This document shows, one piece after another, positions 45,680 to 54,170 of a DNA stretch of 64,000 bases; the stretch's first letter is position 1; each line of letters begins with the position of its first letter. The position numbers and the translations under genes are program-made. The notes beneath the pieces are model-generated. The model was not told the origin of the DNA, did no database searches, and saw only the letters and a program-made list of their open reading frames with translations. The DNA comes from Streptomyces xanthochromogenes (GTDB taxonomy: Bacteria > Actinomycetota > Actinomycetes > Streptomycetales > Streptomycetaceae): contig NZ_BMUZ01000001.1 in NCBI RefSeq assembly GCF_014650455.1, forward strand, positions 310,001 through 374,000, given 5' to 3'.

Positions 45680-47017
45680 TCAGTTGGCGTGGCGGACGGC
45701 GAGCTGTTCGGCGTGCGAGGCGACCCCGTACGCCTGGGGGACGGGTTGGTTGGCGAGGTAGAGGCGGTCGGCGACGCGCCGGGGCAGCGGGAAGTACTGG
45801 AAGCGCCCGTGGATGCGGCCGTCGGCGGCCATCGGCTGGGCGTCGAAGCGGCAGACCGTGGTGATGCGGTACGGCTCCCGGCCGTGCGATTCGAGCAGGG
45901 CGATCTCGGTGATCTTGCGGGCGCCGTCGGCGTGCCGGGTGAGCTGGACGATGACGTCGACGGCCGAGTTGATCTGGTCGTGCAGCGCCTCGAAGGGGAC
46001 CTCCACCTCGGACATGGAGGCCAGCGTCTGGAGGCGCATCAACGCGTCCTCGGCGCTGTTGGCGTGGACGGTGGCGAGCGAGCCGTCGTGTCCGGTGGAC
46101 ATCGCCTGGAGCATGTCGAGCGACTCGCCGCCGCGGACCTCGCCGACCACGATGCGGTCGGGGCGCATGCGCAGCGAGTTGCGCACGAGGTCGCGGATGG
46201 AGATGTGCCCCTTGCCCTCGACGTTGGGCGGACGCGACTCCAGGCGGATGACATGGGCCTGCTGGAGCTGGAGTTCGGCGGAGTCCTCGATGGTGATGAT
46301 GCGTTCGTGCGGCGGGATCAGACCGGAGAGCGCGTTGAGGAGCGTGGTCTTGCCGGTGCCGGTGGCGCCGGACACGATGACGTTGAAGCGGGCCTGTACG
46401 AGGCCGGCCAGGAGCAGCAGCATGTGCTCGTCGAGCGAGCCGAAGGTGATCATCTCCTGGAGCGTGAACGACCTCGGGAAGCGGCGGATGGTGAGCGTCG
46501 CACCGGTCAGCGACAGCGGCGGGATGATCACGTTGACGCGCTCGCCGGACGGCAGCCGGGCGTCCACCATCGGGTTCGACTCGTCCACGCGGCGGTTGAC
46601 GGTCGACACGATCCGCTCGATCGTCTGCATCAGCTGCTCGTGCGAGGCGAAGCGGAGCGGGAGCTGCTCCACCCGCCCGCCGCGCTCCACGAAGATCTGG
46701 TCGGGACCGTTGACCATGATCTCGGTGATCGAGGCGTCTTCGAGGAGCGGTTCCAGGATGCCGAGCCCGAGCGCCTCGTCGACCACCCGGCGGATCAGCT
46801 GGGCCCGCTCGCCGGTGGAGAGCACCGGGCCCTCACGGCTGATGATGTGTCCGAGCACCCGTTCAAGGCGTGCCCTGCGCTCGGCGGCGGCGAGGGACGA
46901 CATCTCCGCGAGGTCGATCTCCTCCAGGAGCTTGGCCCGGTAGGAGGCGACCAGATGGCCGTCCTCGCGCCCGGGCCCCGTCTCCTCGGGAGCGGCGATC
47001 CGTGCCCGCAGACTCAT
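45680..47017 (-). CDS. tadA: Tad secretion ATPase TadA/CpaF
   Basis: Hexameric secretion ATPase of 445 aa that drives pilin extrusion. The N-terminal domain contains EIMVNGPDQIFVERGGRVEQ. Walker A is VSGATGTGKTTLLNALSGLI, the Asp box ITIEDSAELQLQQAHVIRLE, Walker B MRPDRIVVGEVRGGESLDML and the His box ATVHANSAEDALMRLQTL. ATG 47017 gives the usual length. First of the tadA-tadB-tadC block; separated by 37 bp from the TadE-like gene upstream. Confidence 0.95.
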   Translation of the reverse strand: MSLRARIAAPEETGPGREDGHLVASYRAKLLEEIDLAEMSSLAAAERRARLERVLGHIISREGPVLSTGERAQLIRRVVDEALGLGILEPLLEDASITEIMVNGPDQIFVERGGRVEQLPLRFASHEQLMQTIERIVSTVNRRVDESNPMVDARLPSGERVNVIIPPLSLTGATLTIRRFPRSFTLQEMITFGSLDEHMLLLLAGLVQARFNVIVSGATGTGKTTLLNALSGLIPPHERIITIEDSAELQLQQAHVIRLESRPPNVEGKGHISIRDLVRNSLRMRPDRIVVGEVRGGESLDMLQAMSTGHDGSLATVHANSAEDALMRLQTLASMSEVEVPFEALHDQINSAVDVIVQLTRHADGARKITEIALLESHGREPYRITTVCRFDAQPMAADGRIHGRFQYFPLPRRVADRLYLANQPVPQAYGVASHAEQLAVRHAN

Positions 47018-47054
47018 GTCCTGTCTCCAGTCTTCTCGGGTCGGCTCGTTCGCA

Positions 47055-47462
47055 TCAGTTCTGCGGCCGGAGCTTCGGCATGGTCGACGTGCGGGTGGCG
47101 GTGCCGAAGAAGCCGTCGCCCAGGCCGGGGATGACGCTGGGGATCGCGATGGTGACGGTGTACGCCACGCCGCCTCCGCCACCCCCGGCGGGCGCCACCT
47201 GCGGCTTGAGCCAGCCACTGACCGCGGCCGTGCCCGCGGCCACGGGGTCCGGCGCCGGCTCGCCCGCCCGCGGCTCGTCCAGGCTCGCCGCCCGCGCCGC
47301 GGCCCGCGCCCCCGTGCCCGCCTGGTTCGCGGCGTACGCGGCCACCCCCAGCTGGATCGCGGCGAGGCCGACGAACAGCAGGATGGTCACGAACCCGATG
47401 TATTCCAGGGCGACTTGGCCCCGGTCGCCGCGGTCGCGCCCTCGGTGCGTACGGATGCGCAC
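47055..47462 (-). CDS. TadE-like pseudopilin (second)
   Basis: Membrane-anchored pseudopilin of 135 aa. After a basic leader, DRGQVALEYIGFVTILLFVG shows the class III processing pattern (Gly, then Gln +1 with Glu +5 and Tyr +6) leading into a hydrophobic helix. The surface part has a Gly run (APAGGGGGGVAYTVTIAIPS). GTG start at 47462, 3 bp after the stop of the preceding TadE gene. Likely a minor pilus component. Confidence 0.85.
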   Translation of the reverse strand: MRIRTHRGRDRGDRGQVALEYIGFVTILLFVGLAAIQLGVAAYAANQAGTGARAAARAASLDEPRAGEPAPDPVAAGTAAVSGWLKPQVAPAGGGGGGVAYTVTIAIPSVIPGLGDGFFGTATRTSTMPKLRPQN

Positions 47463-47465
47463 GGC

Positions 47466-47888
47466 TCAGCGCTCCTTCACGTGGGCGGCGGTGCCCTCGA
47501 TGGAGAAACCGTTGAGGACACCCGGGACCAGGATGGGGATCTTCAGAGTGACCTTCGCCCCGTACATGCCGGCCCCGTCCGCTCCGCAGGCAGGAGGACC
47601 GGCCTGCAGGGACGAGGGCACCTCGCGCAGGGCCGCCGCCTGGCACGCCGCGCCCCCGTTCTCCGCCGCCGCCCCCGCCCGCGCCCCCTCGTCCGCCGCG
47701 TTGCCCGCGAGGACGAAGGCGTAGCCGACCAGGGCGCACTGCCACAGCGCGACGAGCAGGAGCAGGATCAGCGGGACCACGCCGATGAACTCGATCACCG
47801 TCTGCCCCCGGTCCCGCCCGCCCGCGCCGATCCGCCGCCCCCGCACCCCGCGAGACCGCACCCCGCGCACCAGGCGCACCGCCCGCAT
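47466..47888 (-). CDS. TadE-like pseudopilin (first)
   Basis: Pseudopilin of 140 aa with a long Arg-rich leader. DRGQTVIEFIGVVPLILLLL (about 27-46) has Glu +5, followed by the membrane helix and GYAFVLAGNAADEGARAGAA. A four-cysteine surface domain has ACQAAALREVPSSLQAGPPAC. The ATG at 47888 overlaps the stop of the CpaE-like gene (TGATG), a coupled pair. Confidence 0.87.
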   Translation of the reverse strand: MRAVRLVRGVRSRGVRGRRIGAGGRDRGQTVIEFIGVVPLILLLLVALWQCALVGYAFVLAGNAADEGARAGAAAENGGAACQAAALREVPSSLQAGPPACGADGAGMYGAKVTLKIPILVPGVLNGFSIEGTAAHVKER

Positions 47889-49126
47889 CAGGCCCCCCTG
47901 CGCCGGAGCACCAGGCCGGAGCCCCGGGCGGCGCGCGCCTTGGCTCTGCCCTCGGGCGCCTTGAGCAGGCCGATCTCGCCGGCCAGCGCCCACAGCGCCT
48001 GCTTGACCGTGCTCCTGCTGTCCAGGTCCTGGAGCCGGCCCGCGTCCACGGCGGCCTGCAGTTCTTTGAAGTGGGCCGGTACGGCGGTCTGGGCGACCCG
48101 GGTGCCGGTGATCTTCTGGACGAGCGGGGGCTGGATCTCGGTGTTGCGGGTGTGCCGGTTCACCACGGTGGTGGTCTCCTCGGCCTTGCGGATCTGGAGC
48201 CGGTCCCACATCCGTACCGTCCGTTTGGCGCCGCGCACGGAGACGACGTCCGGGGTGGTGACGAGGAGTGCCACGTCGGCCATCTCGACCACCGCCGCGT
48301 TGGCGGCCGTCGTCTGGGTGCCGCAGTCCACCACGACGGCCTCGTAGCGGGTGCGCAGGGCGCCGATGATCTGGCGGGCGGCCCGGTCGGTGACCTCCTC
48401 GCCGCGTTCGCCCTCGGCGGGGGCGAGCAGCAGGGCGAGCCCGCTCTCGTGGTTGAAGACGGCGTCGGCCAGGACGCGGGGCGAGATGTCGGTGATCGCG
48501 GCCAGGTCGGCGATGGAGCGCCGGAACTGCACGTCCAGGTAGGAGGCCACGTCCCCGGCCTGGAGGTCCAGGTCGAGCAGCACGGTGGTGCGGCCCGACG
48601 CCCGTGCCGCCAGGGCGAGTTGGACGGCGACGAGGGTGGTGCCGACGCCGCCCTTGGCCCCGGTGACGGTGGTGACGGTGCCGCCGGGCCCGGTGAAGAC
48701 GTCGAGGCTCGCGCCCAGGTGGCGGCGTACGCCCGCGGACCACTGGGCCGCCGCCTGCACGCGGACCGCGAGCTCCTCGTACGACAGCGGCAGCGCCACC
48801 AGCCCGCGGGCGCCGGAGTCCATCGCGGCGGAGAAGACGGCGGGCCCGGCGTCGGAGGAGATCAGGACGACGCCGACCGCGGGGAAGCGCAGGGCGACCT
48901 CCCGGATCAGTTCGAGGGCCGGTACCGGGCCGATGCGCTCGTGGACGAGGACGACCTCGGGGAGTTCGTCGAGGGACTCGCCCGCGAGCCTGGCCAGGGT
49001 GTCGAGCAGCTGCGTGGAGTCGCCGACGGGCACCGCGGGCTCGGCGTCGGGGAGCTGGCTGAGCAGGGTGGTGACGGATCGGGCGGCGTCCGCGTCGGAG
49101 ACGGCCGGAAGGATTCGGGTGGTCAT
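47888..49126 (-). CDS. CpaE/TadZ-like ATPase of the Tad locus
   Basis: Two-domain protein of 412 aa. The N-terminal receiver-like domain (about 1-130, VVLVHERIGPVPALELIREV, GVVLISSDAGPAVFSAAMDS) has no clear phospho-Asp. The MinD/ParA-type ATPase domain (about 145-390) has the deviant Walker A TVTGAKGGVGTTLVAVQLAL and DLDLQAGDVASYLDVQF. TadZ proteins place the pilus machine in the cell. GAGGTG precedes ATG 49126. Confidence 0.9.
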   Translation of the reverse strand: MTTRILPAVSDADAARSVTTLLSQLPDAEPAVPVGDSTQLLDTLARLAGESLDELPEVVLVHERIGPVPALELIREVALRFPAVGVVLISSDAGPAVFSAAMDSGARGLVALPLSYEELAVRVQAAAQWSAGVRRHLGASLDVFTGPGGTVTTVTGAKGGVGTTLVAVQLALAARASGRTTVLLDLDLQAGDVASYLDVQFRRSIADLAAITDISPRVLADAVFNHESGLALLLAPAEGERGEEVTDRAARQIIGALRTRYEAVVVDCGTQTTAANAAVVEMADVALLVTTPDVVSVRGAKRTVRMWDRLQIRKAEETTTVVNRHTRNTEIQPPLVQKITGTRVAQTAVPAHFKELQAAVDAGRLQDLDSRSTVKQALWALAGEIGLLKAPEGRAKARAARGSGLVLRRRGA

Positions 49127-49133
49127 CCGCACC

Positions 49134-49841
49134 TCACTGGTCCTTTTCGAGCCGGTACGTACGGTCACCGGGCGGAATCGTGCTGTCGCCGTTGCCGCGG
49201 CCGACCAGCGCGAGGCGGACATGGGTGGCGAACGACTCGGCGTAGGCGACCCGTTGGGCGTCCAGGGTGCTGAGGGCGAAGGTGATCGGGACGGCCTGGG
49301 TGGTCTGGTTCTTGTCGGAGGCGCTCGGGTTCAGCGCCTGCAGCGAGCCGACGGCGAGGACCCGGGCGTTCGCCACGATCAGCTTGGACTCGGGGGTGTC
49401 GCCCTGCTTGGTGGCGGCGAAGGTGGCGAAGATGTTCACGTTGTCGTTGCCGTTGATCTTGCCCGCGACCCCGGTCGACGCGTCGATCATGATGGCGATC
49501 TCCTGTTCGCCCGGCTTGAGTTGGGGCCGGTCGGTGAACATGCCGGCCTGGAGCAGCGAGCCCTTGGTGAGATGGGTCGCGGCCATCTTTCCGATGACGT
49601 CCGAGAGATCGGTGACCGCGCCCTGCGAGAGCCAGCGTTTGGGCATGCTCGTCCTGGCGAACTGGTCGGCCTTCAGGGGCGCGTAGGCGTCGATGTCGTC
49701 CTTCAGTTTGTACGCCGTCACCTCGGGCCCCACCTTGGAGTCCACGTCGCTGATCACCGTGAGCACTCCGGCGAACGCTCCGAGGGCGCACAGGAGCGAC
49801 AGGAGGAGAAGGATGATGCCGCGGCGCTGGCGGGAGTTCAT
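49134..49841 (-). CDS. cpaB: CpaB/RcpC-like pilus assembly protein
   Basis: Protein of 235 aa with one N-terminal membrane helix (RRGIILLLLSLLCALGAFAG) and an extracytoplasmic SAF-like domain: DVIGKMAATHLTKGSLLQAG, EQEIAIMIDASTGVAGKING and NDNVNIFATFAATKQGDTPE. In Gram-negative bacteria CpaB contacts the secretin, which is absent here, so it may act in the wall instead. ATG 49841 with GAGGTCG upstream. Followed by the CpaE-like gene after 7 bp. Confidence 0.88.
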   Translation of the reverse strand: MNSRQRRGIILLLLSLLCALGAFAGVLTVISDVDSKVGPEVTAYKLKDDIDAYAPLKADQFARTSMPKRWLSQGAVTDLSDVIGKMAATHLTKGSLLQAGMFTDRPQLKPGEQEIAIMIDASTGVAGKINGNDNVNIFATFAATKQGDTPESKLIVANARVLAVGSLQALNPSASDKNQTTQAVPITFALSTLDAQRVAYAESFATHVRLALVGRGNGDSTIPPGDRTYRLEKDQ

Positions 49842-49911
49842 TGACCGTACGACCTCGTTCGCTGACGTGGGGCAGAGCGGGCAAGTGGCGTGCTGGTGGC
49901 GGGCGTTGTGG

Positions 49912-50847
49912 TCAGGGCCCCGGGGCGATGGCGCGGCGGCGCTCGGCCCGGGTGAGGGGCCGGGCACGGTGGGCGGAGGCGGGTACGGGGCCGAGGGCCG
50001 CGGCCGCGTGCGGCGGGGCGGGCTCGTCCTCGGGCGGCTGGTGCGAGGCACAGAAGCCGCACCGGTCGCCGATGAGCTCCATGGGGCACCAGCGGCACTG
50101 CTCCCGTCTTACGGAGGCGACCAGTTGGTAGAGCACCGCGATGTCGGGCAGGTAGGCGGCGAACTCGGTCAGCTTGCCGGTTCCCCACCAGGCGGCCGAG
50201 TCGGCGGGCAGGGCGGTCTCCTGGACTGCCTTGATCCCCCAGGCCGGGGCGAGCGTGTGGGTGATCCAGTCGGGGCTCGCGGGCCCTCTGGCGAGGAGCA
50301 GCTCACAGGCGAAGTCGGGCCCTTCCAGGGTGGCCGCCGGGCCGACCTTGACGAGCTGGGGCCGCGGGTTGGCGAGGACGGCGAACTGACTCCCGGGCAT
50401 CCACGACTTGGCGTGCGCCGTGAGCCCTACCGGGACGCGTTCCAGGCGGGCCACGGAGTTGAGGACGGCCCCGGTGTGGATGTAGTGCGAGAGCAGCCGG
50501 GCCGCCGACGCGATGACGCCGGGGCTGAAATCGCACACCGACAGTTGCCTCAACTGCCTTACCAGGATGGCGAGTCCGAGCGGCGGCAGATCGGATTTGA
50601 TCAGCGCGATCCGATCGGTTTCCAGGAGCGACCGGACGGTGTGCAGCCGGTGTTCATGGGCCGCCGGAATGGACGCCGGACAGAAGGCGATGACATACCC
50701 GTGCTGTTCCAGGAGACGGTGCATGTCGACGAGCGCGGAGTCGAGCGGCTGGGCGTCCGGCGACTGGAGCAGCGCCGCGAGGGGCGTCTGCGGGTCGGTC
50801 GGCGGCAGCACCAGGTCGGGGCTGGTGACGGCTATCGCGGTCGGCAC
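49912..50847 (-). CDS. unknown protein with C-terminal zinc ribbon, first gene of the Tad locus
   Basis: Predicted soluble protein of 311 aa without signal peptide or membrane segment. The first 230 residues form a domain I cannot name (VDMHRLLEQHGYVIAFCPAS, PAWGIKAVQETALPADSAAW). At about 250-265 two Cys pairs form a zinc ribbon, CRWCPMELIGDRCGFC, followed by a Pro/Ala-rich basic tail. GTG 50847 has GGGGGTCC upstream. It is on the same strand 70 bp before cpaB and may regulate or assist the pilus locus; a remote Hfr/NurA-like fold cannot be judged by eye. Confidence 0.7.
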   Translation of the reverse strand: MPTAIAVTSPDLVLPPTDPQTPLAALLQSPDAQPLDSALVDMHRLLEQHGYVIAFCPASIPAAHEHRLHTVRSLLETDRIALIKSDLPPLGLAILVRQLRQLSVCDFSPGVIASAARLLSHYIHTGAVLNSVARLERVPVGLTAHAKSWMPGSQFAVLANPRPQLVKVGPAATLEGPDFACELLLARGPASPDWITHTLAPAWGIKAVQETALPADSAAWWGTGKLTEFAAYLPDIAVLYQLVASVRREQCRWCPMELIGDRCGFCASHQPPEDEPAPPHAAAALGPVPASAHRARPLTRAERRRAIAPGP

Positions 50848-51307
50848 GTCCCGGACCCCCGTTCACTGATCGCGGTCGCCACCTTGGGGCCCCCGTTCCG
50901 TGTGGCGCGCGAGCCTGTGCGAGCCCCCACGACCGCAACTGATCCCTGCAATTCCCACCTGCATCAGCACTTTATCCACGACCTACCGGCCGGAGAACCG
51001 TCTTCTCCTTTCCTGTGTGCTTCCGAGGCCGGTTTTGGTGCGCGTGGGACGGGAGTTGCGTACGAAGTCGGCCATGCCGTGGGCCGGAATTGATCCCGCA
51101 CCGCCGGAGGGGAGCCGCACCCGCGCCGGTGCCCGGCCGGACACCGGGTCCGTGCGGGAGGTCTTGACAACCGAATTGGTCTGGACCAAGTTGTGCGACC
51201 AGGACGACGACCTCCCAACTCCCGTCCCGCTTCCCCGCCCTCCTCACCTCCCACCCCCGCACTCCCCACCCTGCCCACCCTCCCCACTCCCCTCCCGGAG
51301 GCAGCAA
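50848..51307. other. intergenic region with the chitinase promoter
   Basis: 460 bp between the divergent Tad locus and the chitinase gene. It holds TTGACA at 51164-51169 and the operator at 51176-51189. The segment after about 51205 is extremely C-rich with little purine. No gene supported. Confidence 0.6.
51164..51189 (+). promoter_or_regulatory. -35 box and DasR-type operator (dre) of the chitinase gene
   Basis: TTGACA (51164-51169) is followed by TTGGTC-TG-GACCAA (51176-51189), a perfect 6-bp dyad matching the DasR consensus (AGTGGTCTAGACCACT as I recall) and the classic direct/inverted repeats of Streptomyces chitinase promoters. It lies in the -35/-10 spacer, so DasR would repress until an aminosugar phosphate releases it. 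Confidence 0.8.
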
Positions 51308-53005
51308 GTGAACCGCGCGAGACATGCAAGGCTCGCCTTGGCCGTGGCCGCGGCCGGCGCCCTGTCCATAGCCGGGTTGGCCGGCACCGCCCAGGCGGCC
51401 GACGTCAACAACGCCAAGAACGCCGGGTTCGAGTCGGGCCTCGGCAACTGGAGCTGCTCGGCCGGAAGCGGCGCGACCGTCTCCTCCCCCGTGCACGGCG
51501 GGACCGCCGCCCTCAAGGCCACCCCGTCGGGCTCGGACACCGCCCAGTGCTCGCAGACCGTCGCCGTGAAGCCCAACTCGACGTACACGCTGAGCGCCTG
51601 GGTCCAGGGCAGCTACGTCTATCTCGGCGCGAGCGGAACCGGCACCACCGACGTCTCGACCTGGACGCCCGGCACGGGCAGCGGCTACGGCCAGCTGACC
51701 ACCACCTTCAAGACCGGCTCCGCCACCACCTCGGTGCAGATCTACACGCACGGCTGGTACGGCCAGACCGCCTACTACGCGGACGACTTCTCGGTGTTCG
51801 GACCGGACGGCGGCGGGGGCGGCGACCCGGCCCCGACGGTCCCGGGAGCGCCCGCCGGCCTCGCGGTCGGCTCGGTGAGCTCGTCCTCGGTGAACCTGTC
51901 GTGGGGCGCGGTGACGAACGCGACCGGGTACAACGTCTACCAGGGCGGCACCAAGGTGCAGTCGGTGACGGGCGGTTCGGCGACCGTGACCGGGCTGAGC
52001 GCGTCGACCTCGTACCAGTTCCAGGTGAGCGCGACCAACGCGGCGGGCGAGTCCCCGAAGTCGGCGGCGGTGACCGGCACCACCTCGGCCTCCGGCGGCA
52101 ACCCGGGCGGCGGCGGCAACGTGCCCAAGCACGCGGTGACCGGCTACTGGCAGAACTTCAACAACGGCGCGACCGTCCAGAAGATCAGTGACGTGCCGGC
52201 GAACTACGACATCATCGCGGTCGCCTTCGCGGACGCCACCAGCACGCCGGGCGCGGTGAGCTTCACGCTCGACTCGGCCGGTCTCGGCGGTTACACCGTC
52301 GACCAGTTCAAGGCGGACATCGCGGCCAAGCACGCGGCGGGCAAGTCCGTGATCATCTCGATCGGCGGCCAGAACGGCACGATCTCGGTGAGTGACTCCA
52401 ACTCGGCGAACAACTTCGCCAACTCCGTCTACTCGCTGATGCAGACGTACGGCTTCGACGGTGTCGACATCGACCTGGAGAACGGCCTCAACTCCACCTA
52501 CATGACCCAGGCGTTGAAGTCGCTGGCGGCGAAGGCCGGGAGCAAGCTGGTCATCACGATGGCCCCGCAGACGATCGACATGCAGTCCCCGTCGAACGAG
52601 TACTTCAAGACGGCGCTCAACATCAAGGACATCCTGACCGTCGTCAACATGCAGTACTACAACAGCGGTTCCATGAACGGCTGCGACGGCAACGTCTACT
52701 CGCAGGGCACGGTCGACTTCCTCACCGCGCTCGCCTGCATCCAGCTCCAGGGCGGACTCGACCCCTCGCAGGTCGGTCTCGGTCTGCCGGCCTCCACGTC
52801 CGGCGCGGGCAGCGGCTACGTCTCGCCGTCCGTGGTGAACGCGGCGCTCGACTGCCTGACCAAGGGCACGAGCTGCGGCAACTTCAAGCCGTCGAAGACC
52901 TATCCGACCCTGCGCGGCGCGATGACCTGGTCCACCAACTGGGACGCGAAGTCGGGCAACGCCTGGTCCGGCGCGGTCGGCCCGCACGTCCACGCCCTTC
53001 CGTAA
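51308..53005 (+). CDS. secreted GH18 chitinase with carbohydrate-binding and fibronectin III domains
   Basis: Extracellular chitin-degrading enzyme of 565 aa. The signal peptide covers about 1-32 (GLAGTAQAAD). A carbohydrate-binding module of beta-sandwich type is at about 33-165 (NAGFESGLGNWSCSAGSGAT), fibronectin III at about 178-265 (VNLSWGAVTNATGYNVYQGG), and the GH18 barrel at about 275-565 with the catalytic GFDGVDIDLENG and VVNMQYYNSG. GTG 51308 follows GGAGG. Controlled by the DasR-type site at 51176-51189; closed by a 15-bp hairpin. Confidence 0.95.
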   Translation: MNRARHARLALAVAAAGALSIAGLAGTAQAADVNNAKNAGFESGLGNWSCSAGSGATVSSPVHGGTAALKATPSGSDTAQCSQTVAVKPNSTYTLSAWVQGSYVYLGASGTGTTDVSTWTPGTGSGYGQLTTTFKTGSATTSVQIYTHGWYGQTAYYADDFSVFGPDGGGGGDPAPTVPGAPAGLAVGSVSSSSVNLSWGAVTNATGYNVYQGGTKVQSVTGGSATVTGLSASTSYQFQVSATNAAGESPKSAAVTGTTSASGGNPGGGGNVPKHAVTGYWQNFNNGATVQKISDVPANYDIIAVAFADATSTPGAVSFTLDSAGLGGYTVDQFKADIAAKHAAGKSVIISIGGQNGTISVSDSNSANNFANSVYSLMQTYGFDGVDIDLENGLNSTYMTQALKSLAAKAGSKLVITMAPQTIDMQSPSNEYFKTALNIKDILTVVNMQYYNSGSMNGCDGNVYSQGTVDFLTALACIQLQGGLDPSQVGLGLPASTSGAGSGYVSPSVVNAALDCLTKGTSCGNFKPSKTYPTLRGAMTWSTNWDAKSGNAWSGAVGPHVHALP

Positions 53006-53023
53006 CGCGCGGCCCACCACGAA

Positions 53024-53059
53024 CAGCAGCGCCGCCCGCTCTCCCGGGCGGCGCTGCTG
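53024..53059. terminator. 15-bp perfect hairpin after the chitinase gene
   Basis: CAGCAGCGCCGCCCG and CGGGCGGCGCTGCTG, loop CTCTCC, between convergent chitinase and protease genes. Confidence 0.85.
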
Positions 53060-53091
53060 CCGTGCTGTCCCAGCGGGTCAGGCCCTACGGG

Positions 53092-53979
53092 TCACGGCTT
53101 GGGCAGGGTGCAGCCCGCGCGGCTCAGGTCGATCTTGTTGCCGGCGCCTATGCAGGGAACGATGATGTACGTCTCCTCGGCGTAGTTGATGCCCTGGCGG
53201 ACGGTGACGTTGCCGTTCTGGTCCACCTCGCACGGGTTGTTCTCCGTGCAGCGCTCGCCGTCCTCGTTGCCGGTGTTGTTGACGGCGACGACCTTGCCGG
53301 TCGTCGTGTCGATCACCGGGGAGCCCGAGGTGCCGCCGATGGTGTTGCACGACGGGGTGTAGCGGACCGAGTCCTTCCAGGTCCAGTCGCCCTCCTTCAG
53401 CCGGTAGACGAAGCCGTCCACGTTGCAGCTGTAGGTGCGCTTCCAGTAGCCGGACACGACCTTGATGGCCGAACCCTGCGTCGGATGGGCGTCGTTGAGG
53501 GTGAGGGCGCTGATCCCGTAGCTGCTCTGGATCTGCGCGTAGGTCGTGTTGAGCTGGTAGATCGTGATGTCCGTGTCGGTCATCGTGGCGTACGCGACCT
53601 TGCTGGCGCGCAGGGTGGCGACCTTCGAGCCGGAGGCGTTGAGCAGCGAGAAGGTGCGGGACGACGGCTGGTTGGTGATGACCTCGCCGGCGGCCGGGAA
53701 TCCGGTCTCCAGGCAGTGGCCGTTGGAGAGCACGAGCGCGGGGTCGCTCGGCTGTGAGCTGGGCGTACGGACCACCGAGCCCGAACAGTTGCTCAGCGCC
53801 ACGGTGCCGGCGAAGTTGACCGCCTTGACCGGGGCCGGGGCGGCCTTGCCGACGGAGGTCTGCGCGGCGACGGGGGCCGGGCTGTCGGTGGGCTGTGCGG
53901 CCACGGCGGGTACCGCGCCGGCCGCCGCGAGCAGCAGGGCGCTGACGGCGCCGAGTGCGCCGACGAAGGACTTCTTCAT
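53092..53979 (-). CDS. secreted trypsin-like serine protease
   Basis: Exported protease of 295 aa. The signal peptide is about 1-28 (ALLLAAAGAVPAVAAQ), then a short pro-region. The catalytic His is in LVLSNGHCLETGF, the active Ser in IGGTSGSPVIDTT, and a candidate Asp in TMTDTDITIYQL. Five or six cysteines suggest disulfides (ALSNCSG, SCNVDG, PSCNTIG). AAGGGAA lies before ATG 53979. Convergent with the chitinase gene; both suit degradation of biomass outside the cell. Confidence 0.88.
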   Translation of the reverse strand: MKKSFVGALGAVSALLLAAAGAVPAVAAQPTDSPAPVAAQTSVGKAAPAPVKAVNFAGTVALSNCSGSVVRTPSSQPSDPALVLSNGHCLETGFPAAGEVITNQPSSRTFSLLNASGSKVATLRASKVAYATMTDTDITIYQLNTTYAQIQSSYGISALTLNDAHPTQGSAIKVVSGYWKRTYSCNVDGFVYRLKEGDWTWKDSVRYTPSCNTIGGTSGSPVIDTTTGKVVAVNNTGNEDGERCTENNPCEVDQNGNVTVRQGINYAEETYIIVPCIGAGNKIDLSRAGCTLPKP

Positions 53980-54104
53980 GTGGGGGTTCCCTTTTTGAGG
54001 GTGCTCGGATGATGAAGGAGTGCTGTTTTGTCATGCGCATTGTTGGGGGTCACGCGGTGAACGGGCAAGTGGACAAAAGGAGTTGTCGCGGCGGCGAACG
54101 CGTT

Positions 54105-54135
54105 CGAGGGCGCCCTCACCGGAAGGGCGCCCTCG
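54105..54135. terminator. 12-bp hairpin after the GntP-family permease gene
   Basis: CGAGGGCGCCCT and AGGGCGCCCTCG are complementary, with a 7-nt loop, 35 bp past the permease stop. The upstream gap 53980-54104 holds the protease promoter and nothing else I can name. Confidence 0.75.
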
Positions 54136-54170
54136 GTTCTGCGGGGTCGGCGTGGTGCCGGGCCGTGCGG

